Below, in pieces: positions 12,619 to 23,835 of a stretch of 64,000 nucleotides of DNA (position 1 is its first letter; each line of letters begins with the position of its first letter). The DNA comes from Limnanthes douglasii subsp. nivea (lineage: Eukaryota; Streptophyta; Magnoliopsida; Brassicales; Limnanthaceae): assembly GCA_036936605.1 (NCBI GenBank), contig JAUPFV010000004.1, positions 287,598,009 to 287,662,008 of the forward strand, in the 5' to 3' direction. Made by a program: the position numbers and the translations under genes. Below the pieces are notes generated by a model, which saw nothing but the letters and a program-made list of their open reading frames with translations, had not been told where the DNA came from and made no database searches.

Positions 12619-12981
12619 TGGTGATGATAAAAAGTGGTCATATGGTAATTTCAGGAAGGTGTTTTGGTTTATTTGTATTTAATATTTTTGATAAGTCTTA
12701 GTGATAGAAAGGAGGTTCTTAGAGTTAATATTTTTGGAAAAAGTTCAACCTATTTAATATAGTTAATTGTGGTATTTATACTCTTCTTTATAACCCATGG
12801 GTTGTTCGGGTCAGATCTTGGATTCGGGTCTGCCTTAAGATTCCACACGCCCAAGGCCTAAATTGATAATCACACACCTGATTCATAGTCCACTTGAGTT
12901 CACTCTTCATTTATTGAGTTTTGTTTATTTTTCCTGAATTACCTCTTCAATTCCAGTCATAACCACAATTCGGTTCTAACA
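12619..12981 (-). repeat. 5' LTR of remnant C, 363 bp
   Basis: On the plus strand it runs from tggtgatgat to cggttctaaca, so in element orientation it starts TGTTAGAACC and ends ATCACCA next to the PBS. A TATA box (complement GAGTATAAATACC, 12,771-12,783) lies inside. Boundaries follow the TG...CA rule and PBS adjacency; there is no second LTR for comparison. Confidence 0.6.
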
Positions 12982-13139
12982 ATATCTAAACTCATTAGAT
13001 ATGATTCATTTGTTCAGGGTAAATTTAGATTATGATACTGTTGTGGTGACCTATAAAACATTATTTTAGGTTGTCGTGGTGATTTAGTTGCTTTGGTATC
13101 ATTAGTGATACTTTAGGGGTTTCAACTGATATTATTAAT

Positions 13140-15250
13140 ATGGAAAGTGATATTCTTGTTGGCGATAATGTTAGACAAACTACTCAAAATTTATTTGAAA
13201 CTTCAAATGAAGATTTTGTTTGTTGGGAAACTGATCAAAGTTCTAGTATTAATTTTATTTGTCACAAGAGCAAACAACTGCTAGTGTTGGTTGGGTTAAT
13301 TAAATTAGTGGTGTTGGGCAGATTTTTTAAGATGGTGCAGTAGGTTTAAGATTAGCTATTAGTAAGTTGGCTTTACAAGAAGGTTTTGTTTTCAAATATC
13401 TGCATATTAATGAAAAAGAGTAATTTTCTATTGAATGTAATAAGATTCAAAGGGTTGTCCTTAGAGATTTTATGCTAAAAAAGATAAGTATACTAGTTTT
13501 TATTTTTGTTAAAAAATATGTTCAGCTTTATACATGTGAGATTGGTTTTTGCGAAGAAAGTAGTAAGCATTTGTCATCGGATTTGATTACAAATAAGATT
13601 TGTGATTGTGTTAGGAGGAATGTTGATATTACAGCTACAAGTGTGAAATCATTTTAAAAAATGATTATGGTTTAGATATCTATTATCGTGTTTAATAGCT
13701 TGATTTAAAGAAATCTAAGATGGGTGTATATGGAGATAGTTCTACTTCCTATAAACTACTTAAGATTTATTTCAAAACATTGAATTTTTTTATAGCAGTA
13801 GTTATTACATACTAGAGTATACTTTGGAACCCAATGTCTTCAAGTGTTATTTTGTAGCCTTTGATTATTATCTCCGCAATTTCAATTATTGTCGTCCAGT
13901 TTTATTTATTGAAGGGACTTTTTTAGCGGTGAAATATTAAAAGGTATTATTATATGTCATAGCTAAAGATGGTAACAATGGTGAGATTTTGTTATGTACT
14001 GTTTTTGTACTGTAAAACATTTGATTTTTCTTATTTTAGATCTAAAACTACGAAACCAGGCATGAGCCAAATATGATAGATGCGAAACCGGTTATCATAG
14101 ATGAAAAATTAGAGATAATCAGTATGAAAGATGCGAAATCGTACATAATCAATATGATAGATGTTAAACATGTTGGTATAATTAATATGATATATGCAAA
14201 AAAATTGATTTACAATATATTTACTATATCTTTTTATAGGTATGTTTCATGTTTCTTTATGTATTTTTGGGGTCGAGAATACTAAAAAATGGTTACGTTT
14301 TGTTGGAGATGTTAAAACCCCATTTGTTGGATTGATAGATCATATTTATTAGTGATCATTATTTATGTATTGTTAGTGATGCATCTTCTGTATTTTCCAA
14401 TTGCTATCATTTAAACTGTATTTATCATATTATAAATATTTTAAGGTATTCTTTGAGTGGTACATCGACGGGATTTAGGGATAAGATGGTTTACATGTTA
14501 AAATCAATATGCATATGCTACTACTCAAGAATTTGTATTCAATATATGGATGGATTTCTTAAAGAATGAGGTCACAAGGTTGTTAGTTTTTATGAGAAGT
14601 TACCTTCAGATAAATATACTTGTGCTTTTTTCGAAGGCAAGAGGTATGGTTCCATGACTTATACTCCAGCTTAGTCTTTTAATCATCAAATCATATAGTA
14701 TTGTTTGCCTATATTGAAGTTAATTGACACGATTATAATATATATTATGGGTTAAATTTTGAGACATTATGCTGATGTTGAAGGTGGACTGGTGATTTGT
14801 ACCATGAATTTGATAAGAAGTTTAAATCTAATGTGAAACTAGGTCGTCTATGGATAATTTATTTGTCTACTCCTCTTTACACGAAGTATTTTGTGATCTT
14901 ATTTTTATTGTTTATCTTAGTGTATCTACTTGTTCTTGTGGTGCGTGGTAACATGCTCTCATGCTTTGGTTGCCATATTTTATATAGATACGAATCGTAT
15001 GAAATTTGTTGAGCCATGTTATTTTGTATGCTCTTATAAAGAAACATATTCATATGGCATAGTTGTATTTAATACTTTTGGTCAAGGATGTACTTCAATA
15101 ACTTCTGCAGATATACTTCCTCCAGTTTTAAAAAGGAGAGCCGAAAGACCTAAGAAGAATCGAATTCTATCTAGAGGAGAATTGAGTCCCCGTAAGACAA
15201 CGTCTATTTGTTTTTAGAAATATGGTCATAATAGACGAACATGTGTAGAG
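13140..15250 (+). pseudogene. MuDR-type MULE transposase, decayed
   Basis: The plus-strand relic keeps the order of a plant Mutator-like transposase. Near 13,310-13,410 is the N-terminal DNA-binding region (VGQIF, then DGAVGLRLAISKLALQEGF), followed by KKYVQLYTCEIGFCEESSKH and an NKICDCVRRN segment. At about 13,893-13,965 RPVLFIEGTFL...KVLLYVIAKDGNNG matches the first catalytic-Asp block, with Glu (GAA, 13,911) where Asp is expected. Near 14,930-14,990 CSCGAW and CSHALVAI form a SWIM zinc finger split by a stop and frameshift. At 15,130-15,246 PPVLKRRAERPKKNR and a terminal zinc knuckle ending GHNRRTC are readable. Many stops and an internal stretch of 'gatgcgaaa' repeats (about 14,080-14,210) show it is dead. 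Terminal inverted repeats were not found. Confidence 0.8.
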
Positions 15251-15387
15251 ATATTCTAAGATCAATTAAATTTTTTATACTTTTAATTTTTTCTGACTTT
15301 TTTTGTCATAATCAATTTATATCTATATTAGAAGCTTTTTACTTTCTTTGTCATAATCAAAATACATGGATAATATATGAAAAACTT

Positions 15388-15815
15388 GTTATGATGCATG
15401 ATAGATGTGCAACATGTTTGATACATGACAGATGCAAAACCTTTATGATGCGTGCTAGATGCAAAACCATAATGATGTATGATAGATGCAGGACCCATAA
15501 TAAAGTATGTGGTGTTGATAGATGCCAAGCTAGGTTATAACCAAATACATGATTATAGATGTGAAACCAGATCATAAGCAATACAAGGATTTGATATATA
15601 CTAAACCTATCTTAACCAAATACACTTGGTTGTAATAGATTCAAATTCTATCATAACCAAATACGTTTGATGCGAAAGCTAACATAACTAAATACATGTT
15701 TTTGGTAGATGCTAAAGCTATCATAACCAGATTACATTTGGTGGTGATAAATATGAATCATATCATAACCATATGCATTGGTTTGATAGATGCTAAACCA
15801 AGTCATGGGCTTTTG
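15388..15815. repeat. Degenerate tandem repeats, 'gatagatgcaaaacc' type
   Basis: About ten units built on gatagatgcaaaacc followed by a variable spacer. Period is about 30 bp at first, then about 45 bp with ataaccaaatacat spacers. The array directly follows the MULE transposase. Open frames here (15,241-15,581, both strands) are by-products of the repetition. Confidence 0.8.
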
Positions 15816-16640
15816 ATGGATATTGAAAAAGAAATAAAATGAGACACAAAACCATTAAAGTTGATAAACTTCATAATAACAAAAGGATAATTAAATTAAA
15901 GTTCTAGAAATACAAACTAAAAATAATAATTGAAAAGAAATAAAAACAAGAACATAGAGAAACATACAAACAACAAAACATAAGAACAGAGTTTTATTAG
16001 TAAGTCTCTTCTTTATCCTCTTTAGAGTCTTCTTCTCATTGTCAGAGTATTTTTTGTCAGACTTTTCTTCCTCCTCGTTTTCACCCTCCTCCTCGTCTTC
16101 AAATAGACTACGTTTCCTATTTCTTTTTCCATAAATAGCAACATGATCCTCATTTGGATCTTCCTCATCTTCAGAAATGCTAAAATATTTTGGAGAATAA
16201 TTTTTATAAGTAAAAGAATTAATATCATCATGAGAAGAAGATTAAGAAAATTCTTTTGTTGTTGTTAGCTTTGAATTTCCTTTGTTTATAGAGATAAATT
16301 AAGTGGGGATAAATCATTATAAATGGAGTCATCATCTAACGAATAATCAAGTAGAAGTTTCATTTTTCAAATAATAATGTATTTTTTCAGTATGAAAGCC
16401 TATATTATGAACTCAATTTATAGTTGAAAAGTTTAAAACCATGTAGAGTAATTAAAGCTTGCTTATTTGTAGGTGAACTTTTGTAGTTATTGCATAGTAA
16501 TCATGTAAATATCTACTTTTGTCAAATAAATTACTTAAATAACCAATCAGATGTTACTAACTAGTTTAAATTTTGATTTGAGAAAATAGTTGAGAGGATG
16601 GTAAACTATATTAATTACAAAATCATAAACTTTTCAAAAT
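15816..16640. other. AT-rich spacer with an acidic minus-strand frame
   Basis: On the minus strand at about 16,240-16,010 one frame without a start codon encodes an acidic stretch (ISEDEEDPNEDHV, then EDEEEGENEEEEKSDKKYSD). It could be a relic C-terminal tail of a transposon-borne gene, but low-complexity purine-rich DNA gives the same result by chance. Nothing else was recognised. Confidence 0.3.
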
Positions 16641-17110
16641 ATAAACCAGTATCAAGTGTATAACAGATGAGAGACACCATTTTGCAAAACCATGCCAAAA
16701 ATATTATGAGTGTCCACATGATGTAAAACTAAGCCAATTAAAACAATGATAGACCATATAATGCCAACCTGGCCAACTAAAATAATGAGAGACCACATGA
16801 TGTAAAACTAGGCTAATTATAAATTATTAGAGATTACATGATGCGAAACCAGGTAAACCAAAACAACGAGAGACGACATAATACAAAACTAAGATAACTA
16901 AAGTAATGAGAGACCACATGATATAAAACTAGATCAACTATAAATGATGAGAGACCACATGACACTAAACCAGACCAACTAAAACAATGAGAGACCAAAT
17001 AATGCAAAACTAGGTCAACTATGAATGATAAGAGACCCCATGATGTGAAACCATGCAAACTAAAATAACGAGTGATCATATATATGATAGATGCAGGACA
17101 TATGCATTTT
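16640..17110. repeat. Minisatellite, about 40-bp unit
   Basis: About ten units of gagaccacatgatgtaaaac followed by taggccaactaaaacaatga, with a period of 40-41 bp. The unit contains gatgcgaaacc variants, the core shared with the arrays at 8.3, 14.1 and 15.4 kb. The 105-codon minus-strand frame at 16,834-17,151 is a repeat artefact. Confidence 0.88.
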
Positions 17111-17474
17111 ATATAGATGATAGATACAGTGCTGCATACAAATATAAACATTAGTTTGTGTTACTTCATCAAATAATGTTTTATTTATTTCAATGTTTTA
17201 ACAAAATATATTGGTGGTTAACAAGCATTACAACAAATATTAGAACAAACTGTCCTAAAATCTGTTAGTGTTGTGCTCATTTAGAAAGAAGTAAAATATT
17301 TATGCTCTTCTTCATGTTGTAATGTCACGTAGTTTACTGATTTGAAATCTTCCGAGTTGAGTATAATATTGAGCGTACTCGCAAACCATTACGCAACAAA
17401 TAAGTGTTTTTTTGTTGTTGACGAATTTTTAATGGACATACTATCGTTTTTTTATTCTTTTAGTAATATTTTTT

Positions 17475-18112
17475 TTGGTCCACTTTCAAAAGGCCTCATA
17501 CTAGTTGATATATGTTTTTACTTATATACCACTGATCCTTCCCATGTTTAACCGATGTGGCCTCCTGTCAATTGACTTATCATTCATCCACTATAATCAG
17601 GTTGTCTTCCCACCTGACCGATAGAGTATTACTAATATTTATCTTGCTCACTTTTATCACCACACATCCTTGTTCTTTAATGCCCCTCCAAATCAAGTAG
17701 CATCATCTTGATACACTCCAATAAAGTCACTCCGCTTAATGAGCCACATGCAAACCTTACTAGGTCACCTTGTTCTTTAGCGCCACTTTTGGCATATGAG
17801 CCACGGGCAAACCAAACTAGGCCACACTGGTGATCTATAGAGTAGATCCTCTATCTTAAGCATGGCTTTTGGTACATCACGTTCGACATATGAAAATTTC
17901 ACCACATCGCATTCTGTCTGGACATGGAGCTCATCCGATCTCCACACTAGTATGATATTATCTGCTTTGGATGCGAAGACCCGCACGGATTTGCTTTTGG
18001 TCGACTTCCAAAAGGCCTCATACTAGTTAAGATATGTTCTTACTTATATACCATTGATCATTCTTATGTTTAACCAATGTGGGATGTGAGACTTTGGTTG
18101 CCATCCTAACAC
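17475..18112 (-). mobile_element. TRIM retrotransposon copy, truncated
   Basis: A diverged minus-strand copy of the family found at 23.6-25.9 kb. In element orientation the 5' LTR starts GTGTTAGGATGGCAACC at about 18,112 and includes TGGTATATAAGTAAGAAC and CAACTAGTATGAGGCC-like blocks. An internal region (about 17,560-17,930) follows, then a partial 3' LTR ending near 17,475. The PBS region and the end of the 5' LTR are deleted. No coding sequence is present, as expected for a TRIM. The 69-codon frame at 17,777-17,986 is spurious. Confidence 0.75.
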
Positions 18113-18621
18113 TTTTGATGCAAGATATTCTTTTGTCTGATGCAATGTCATTTTGAATCGTTTTTATAATAGTTTGATTTTATTTTATTTGTTTTTCAAC
18201 ATGATTTTTAAGACTAGCATTAATCTGTTCGTTGATTTTTGTCTCCATATCTTCAATTCATTTGATGACATCTTCGTCTAGATATGTATCATTTGATTGC
18301 AAATTAAAAAGAAATAAAGGTTTATCAAAATGTGATTGTGTAATTACGTGCAATCATGTTTTTAATATATATATATATATAGATGGTTTAAAATTGGTTG
18401 CGTGATTATGAGTAACTTGGGTGCGTAATTATGAGTAACTTGGGTGCAAAAAATGAAAAAAGTTACATGTTGTAATAGATTCTTCAAATTTTTTAATTCT
18501 TCCTGAGCATTGTTTATTCATTTTTCTATTTTATATATAATTATAATTCTCGATGTGGAGGATACTAATTCTTTTCCATTTTTTATCTACATTATATAGT
18601 TCAAATATATGTAGATTAATA

Positions 18622-19063
18622 GGCTTTAAATAGTAACGCGTCCATGGACTACCGATTAAGGTGACAAATAGTCTATGGACTTTCAAAAGTCCGCTGGTAG
18701 CCCCTCGACTATCCATTTTGGTGACATATCGTCCACGGGCTTTCAAAATTCCATTGGTAATCCTTGGACTATCCAGTTTCGATAAAGTTAGTCCCAACCT
18801 ACGCAACTTTATTTAGGGAACTAACTTTATCAAAAATAGAAAGTCAAAGAGACTGAATTTATCGAAAATAAATACTTGAAGGACTATCTGTCACAAAAAT
18901 TGATAGTCAAGACACATAGAGGAACTAACTTTATCCAAATTGGATAGTCCATGGACTACCAGCGGACTTTTGAAAGTTCAGGGACTACCAACGGGCTTTT
19001 GAAAGTCCAGAGACTATCTGTCACCAAAATCTATAGTCCAGGGACGAGTTACTGTTTAAAGCC
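18622..19063. mobile_element. Foldback MULE-MITE, 442 bp, 9-bp target duplication
   Basis: The two ends are inverted repeats of well over 100 bp: the left end reads ggctttaaatagtaac and the complement of the right end reads ggctttaaacagtaac, continuing through gacttcaaaagtcc-type blocks. Flanking 9-mers are agattaata (18,613-18,621) and atattaata (19,064-19,072); the duplicated copy of this locus at 38.7 kb preserves agattaata exactly. A 9-bp duplication and long inverted repeats are the signature of Mutator-type non-autonomous elements. It has no coding capacity. Confidence 0.85.
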
Positions 19064-19234
19064 ATATTAATATTGAAACTAACTGTTATTTTTGGTTGCG
19101 TAAATACATACAGTTGTGAAAAAATAAAATAAATTAATCTGAAACGTTTAAACATGTGCAAAAGTAGTTCCTATGTTACTAATTTTATTTTTCTTGGATA
19201 AAAATATTTACAAATCGTTATTAGTAGTTTTAAT

Positions 19235-19970
19235 CTTTTCAAAAGATATTTTGATAAATTTTATGTAGTGGGTTGTTTTCGATAAAACATAAAAATCTAA
19301 ATCGTTATTAGTAGTCTTGATCTTTTCGTGGTTATTGATATCTTACCCTTTTATTTTTATGTGTTTGATAATCTGATTTTTTAAAAATGCGTTTGGTGAA
19401 TATTGCAGGTCAAAATTAGTACTTTTTTTTAAAATGATTCAATTTATCTTTTCACGGCCACGTAAAAAAAACGATTATTTAAAAATATGTATTTGAATTA
19501 AATTAACTTTTCTAAAACCAACAAACACAAAAGCACCATCTTTAACAAAATCTCCAATCTATTAAAGGCTGAAGAGATTGGCTTCGAAAGTAGAGAAGGA
19601 GTTTTTCTTTCCAAAAGATATTTATTTCAATGTTTCAAAAGATATTTTGATAAATTTTATGTAGTGGGTTGTTTTCGATAAAACTTAAAAATCTAAATCG
19701 TTATTAGTAGTCTTGATCTTTTCGTGGTTATTGATAAATTACCTTTTTATTTTTACGTGGTTGATAATTTGATTTTTTTAAATGTGTTTGATGAATACAT
19801 TGCACGTCAAAATTACTATTTTTTTAAATGATTCAATTTATTTTTTCATGACCACATAATTTTTTTTTAAAGATATGTATTTGAATTAAATTGACTTTTC
19901 TAAAACCAACAAACACAAAAGCACAATCTTTCACAAAATCTGCAATCTATTATAGGCCGAAGAGATTGGC
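19235..19970. repeat. Two direct repeats of about 350 bp downstream of F-box gene 1
   Basis: The stretch from caaaagatattttgataaat through gtatttgaattaaatt to gaagagattggcttcgaaa occurs at about 19,235-19,605 and again at about 19,627-19,975, offset by about 390 bp. Copy B carries only one unit, interrupted by an insertion, so this is a local duplication in copy A or a loss in B. Confidence 0.8.
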
Positions 19971-20812
19971 TTCGAAATATGGAAATCAGTAAAGAGGGAA
20001 AACATGGCGCGTCTTTTTCTTTTCAACTTTTTCATTTAACCCTCAAAGTTCTAATATTCTTTAATTTGAAGCTTCAAAATTATAAAACTCTCAATTTAAC
20101 CCTTCCAATAATAATTTCTATTTTGACTAAAAAACAAAATCTGCAATCTATTTGTTTGTTTTAGTTCTTAAACACTATAAATATAAATATCATGAACTAA
20201 AGTTTAAAAAAAAAATCAAATATCTGCACTCATATTTATATAAGCCAGTACCTTAGTTTATTCAAATATCTCTTATGAACTTACACACATACAATCGCAT
20301 GTATGAAAAAGCCTATGTTACTTGATGACATTTCATTTAAGAAATCAGATGTATGAAAAAGTCTGTTAGTTGATTGAATAGGAAAGGTCCCTTAGGATCA
20401 AGAAAGGAAATCGTTGCAGTCTCAGCAGAGGTAATGCTAAAATGATAACCAGCTTTTATACATTTCTAATCCCACCAACCAAACAATCCAAGCCTCCCTT
20501 ATCATTATCATCGGAGATGAGTTTCTAAATCAATAATATCCGACAATAAGTTTTGAACATTTAACTTTACAAACAAGAAAATGACTTAAAAAGTTGATAG
20601 TTATCATATCAGATCGGTTTTGATTACAAAAGAACAAAAATTCATGTCTAACTTAGTTTCTGTTATAGAACAAGCATAATATGATTATATAATTACTTAA
20701 AACAGCAATCATCATCCGGAGAAGCAACCTATAAAACAACACCCCATGCTCTGGAAAAATACAATTACAAACCACTTTTTCTCCTCTTCTTTGTCTGCTT
20801 GAAATATGAATT

Positions 20813-21913
20813 TTAGTTGGGTGAAACCAAAGTCTCTAGGTAGACAATCACATCTAAAAAACGTGCGCGACCCGCCTCGAAAACCTTACAAGTCACAGCT
20901 TGGACATCACAGATGAGTATAGTCTTCTTAAGAACACCCAACACAAGTTTGTGCTTTCTTGTAAAATATAGTTGACAATTAGTAGGCGACTCTAAGAATC
21001 GAACTCGAACTCGATATAATTTCTTCCAAGCATCCTCCACAGCATCCGCATTCTTCTCCCACACTTCCATATAGTCATCACTATCAGCATCCGCGTTCTT
21101 ATATATGGTGCATAAGAAAAGGGAATTATCGAAGGCATATAACCGCATTCGGTTACTCGGGGTGTGACAATCAGCAGGGAGTGGTACAACCTCCATGAAT
21201 TTCTCATCTTTTATATTAAAAGACAAAACTACAGGTGGTTTACCATATCGGTCATCGGAGATCCATTGCAAATTTCCATTCAAAAGAATACCACTGCGCA
21301 GTGGTTCGAAGTAGTGATCAACTTTGTAAAATCCAATAAATTTCCATTCGTTAGACTTTAGGGAGAAACATTGAACTGCACAACATCCTGGAAATATATT
21401 AGCATCAGAAGGCTTTGGCCAAAATCCTATAACTATTTTGTAATCGTCAATTGACGAGTCATATCCAAATCCATAAAAGTGGAGATAGTCCTCACGTCCA
21501 ACTAGATCAGAGTCATATATGTTATATGGGATAGCAGGTGGTGATTCCCTAAACTCTCTAGTAGATGGATTCCATAAGATATAAGTATAAAAGTCGAGGA
21601 GTAAACATACCAAACCATCACACGATCCTACAAATACAACCCACCTCGAGGTTTGAACCGGAATTGGATAGTTAAGCTCTACCATCGAGTTTTCGTAATC
21701 TTCATCATCCATGATCGAGGCCTGAGGATCGGTAGTCACAACCATCTTACTGCTCATTTGGTCTAGTCGAGAGAAGTGAGCTTTGATAAATTTGGGGTCT
21801 GAGACGAGTGAACACCATGGCTTGGATACACATTTGAAGCGCATCAGAGATTTCACAGGCAGCCTCGAGAGTATGTCAAATATATTTTCATCAAGCAGCT
21901 CCGGCATCTCCAT
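20813..21913 (-). CDS. F-box protein with F-box-associated (FBA) domain, gene 1
   Basis: An intact 366-codon single-exon frame. Residues about 4-45 form the F-box (MPELLDENIFDILSRLPVKS, then MRFKCVSKPWCSL), which in this family binds SKP1 and so links the protein to an SCF ubiquitin ligase. Residues about 85-350 read as the F-box-associated region, with the marks VFVGSCDGLVCLL, LWNPSTREFRESPP, YGFGYDSSIDDYKIVIG and SLKSNEWKF that are expected of the substrate-binding half. The substrate cannot be told from sequence. The ATG at 21,913 is chosen because all three paralogues start MEMPE there; an open frame continues 5 codons upstream without an ATG. A splice donor (CAATCAG then GTATTC, 22,054-22,053) suggests a 5'UTR intron, but its TTGCAG acceptor, present in copies B and C, is altered here. 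Length is normal for the family and no damage is visible. Confidence 0.92.
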   Translation of the reverse strand: MEMPELLDENIFDILSRLPVKSLMRFKCVSKPWCSLVSDPKFIKAHFSRLDQMSSKMVVTTDPQASIMDDEDYENSMVELNYPIPVQTSRWVVFVGSCDGLVCLLLDFYTYILWNPSTREFRESPPAIPYNIYDSDLVGREDYLHFYGFGYDSSIDDYKIVIGFWPKPSDANIFPGCCAVQCFSLKSNEWKFIGFYKVDHYFEPLRSGILLNGNLQWISDDRYGKPPVVLSFNIKDEKFMEVVPLPADCHTPSNRMRLYAFDNSLFLCTIYKNADADSDDYMEVWEKNADAVEDAWKKLYRVRVRFLESPTNCQLYFTRKHKLVLGVLKKTILICDVQAVTCKVFEAGRARFLDVIVYLETLVSPN

Positions 21914-22387
21914 TGTAGAGTAGAGCAATAATCCAAGATATCAAACTAAACACAAAGAACCCAAAAAGCTATAATCCAACAAGATACTAATCTAAGAACA
22001 AGAAACCAAAAAAAAGAAAAATAAATTGATTGATCATCGGAAAATTAGAATACCTGATTGCGAAGCCAAGAAAATAACAATAGGACAGAGATCGAAGGGG
22101 ATCGATTGGTAAAGAGTAAAGTCAACTTTTAGAAGGTGTTCGTGTTTCCCACCTAACATATTTGGTTAAACCAGTTTCTTAGTTAGAATTCAGAACTTTT
22201 CTGGTTTATTTTATAAAAGAATTATTCTATCCAAGAAAATAACAAGGTTTAAGCTAAAAAACATCAAACGTGGTAATTCTACCTATTTCTAGACCAAAAT
22301 ATATTTTAGTTATTACTAAGGATCCCATATTAAATCATAGGCCATTTGTTTTATACATTTGAAAATCATAGTAGTTTGTATTTTATA

Positions 22388-23584
22388 TTTTTTTTAGTTG
22401 AAAGAAAAATTTCTATTAATAAATGAAAGTTTACAAAGATTGAGGACCTAATAATAAAAAATACAAAACTTGCAAGAATTAAAAAACGAAAAGATAGCGT
22501 CTTCAGCCTTCCTCCAAACAGAATTTTTAACTTTTTGAATTCCAAAGCTTATTCTAAATCGGCTCACACTTCTGCTTCTTCACACTTCTTCTTTGGTTGC
22601 CAGTGACAGAAGGGTAATGCCCGAGTTCAACCATGCCTGAAACAGACACAAATACGAACAAGAAGCGAGGACTAGGAGGAGAATTAATCAGGGTTAATAT
22701 AACTCAGGCCAAGCCCTTCGAGAAAGACAATAGCCAGCAGATTTGAAGGAGCATTGTAGTGATTAAAGGTTAGATTTTGCTTACATTATTTCGCAAGCCA
22801 GTCTACGGCTTAGTTCTGGATTCTTGAAATGTGCTTAATAGTCATATTAGAGGTAATCAATTTCCTACAAGCTATCGAAAATGAATCCACAAACCAAGAA
22901 TCGGTTCTATTAGCTAGCTGATTGATTAAAATTAAAGAGTCTGATTTGATATCAACAGCAGTCCAATAGTTTTTGTAGCAGATTAACAAACCTTCAAGTA
23001 AACCTTCAATGATATCTTCATCACCATTTTTTATAAGAATACCTTCACAAGAATCATCATTATAAGCACAAGCACCATCAACATTCATTTTTAATCTTCC
23101 ATTTATCGGGACACTCCACTTCACGGTAAACTAGCTTTTTGATTCTGTTTTCAATAGATTTGCAGCCTAAGGAAGTTCCTGCAACAAGAGACTTGAACCA
23201 ATTTTATAGTTAAGATTGTTTGATATATTAAGGCCTTTGATAATGTTTATGATCAGTTTAATTGAACTCTTAACATTTGGTTGCAGTCCTTTGAATTTCA
23301 AGTTGTTTCTAGTTTTCCAAATAACCCAACAGATAATCTGAGGGACTAAATGAGTTATATGAGATTTATTATTTGAAAACTAGAACCAACATCTAATAAT
23401 ATGTGTTATAACCATAAAAAAATTATTTTTATCTTGAATAAACAACCAAAATAGTTCCATAATTTCCAGGTAAAATTGAAGCTCACAAAAAGATGATTTT
23501 TATCTTCGCAATTGTTGCAAAACTGACATTTGGAAGCAATATTAAGATGCATTTTCATCATGATTGAATCAATTGGAATAAATT
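22388..23584 (-). mobile_element. LINE 1, 3' part: RNase H, zinc-binding region and 3'UTR
   Basis: Minus-strand LINE sequence. Around 22,810-23,124 the RNase H domain reads LKMNVDGACAYNDDSCEG...LICYKNYWTAVDIKSDS, keeping acidic residues expected of RVT_3-type RNase H. The 23,406-23,580 segment holds the RT-associated zinc-binding region (CQFCNNCEDKNHLFVSF...WKLWNYFG). Stops and shifts separate them. Leftwards lies a 3'UTR of about 400 bp ending in an A-rich tail (plus-strand T run at 22,388-22,396). The TRIM cluster interrupts the LINE at 23,585; it resumes at 25,927. Confidence 0.85.
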
Positions 23585-23835
23585 TGTTAGGATGGTGACC
23601 AAAGTCCCACATCCCACATCGGTTAAACATGGGAAGGATCAATGATATATAAGTAAGAACATACCTCAACTAGTATGAGGCTTTTTGGTAGTGGACCAAA
23701 TGCAAATCCGTGAGGGCCTTCGGGTGCCAAAGCGGACAATATCATACAAGCGTTGAGATCATGTTGTTCTTACTTATATACGGAGGCGGAATATGCGGAC
23801 CGGACCCTTAATTCATGACACATATATTCCCAACA
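23585..23835 (+). repeat. TRIM LTR a, 251 bp
   Basis: Runs from tgttaggatggtgacc to attcccaaca and is followed by cgtggtatcagagc, the initiator-tRNA-Met PBS. It contains a tatataagtaag TATA-like motif. Flanking bases on the left are LINE 1 sequence. Confidence 0.9.

Larger units (their letters stand above)
18980..22310. repeat. Duplicated F-box block, copy A
   Basis: Similar over its length to 38,645-50,190 (copy B) after removing B's insertions, and in part to 59,500-61,300 (copy C). It includes the right half of the MITE, the AT-rich 3' flank, the F-box gene and about 400 bp upstream. All copies have the same orientation, so they are tandem duplicates. Confidence 0.85.

Noticed and set aside
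16834..17151. 105-codon minus-strand frame
   Set aside because: It translates the 40-bp minisatellite; periodic residues follow the repeat and not a protein fold.
17777..17986. 69-codon minus-strand frame
   Set aside because: It lies across the TRIM LTR and internal region, which are non-coding in the better copies.
21914..21928. Five extra N-terminal codons for F-box gene 1
   Set aside because: The upstream extension starts with TTG, not ATG, and is not conserved in the paralogues. The same holds for 14 extra codons in gene 3 (61,147-61,188).
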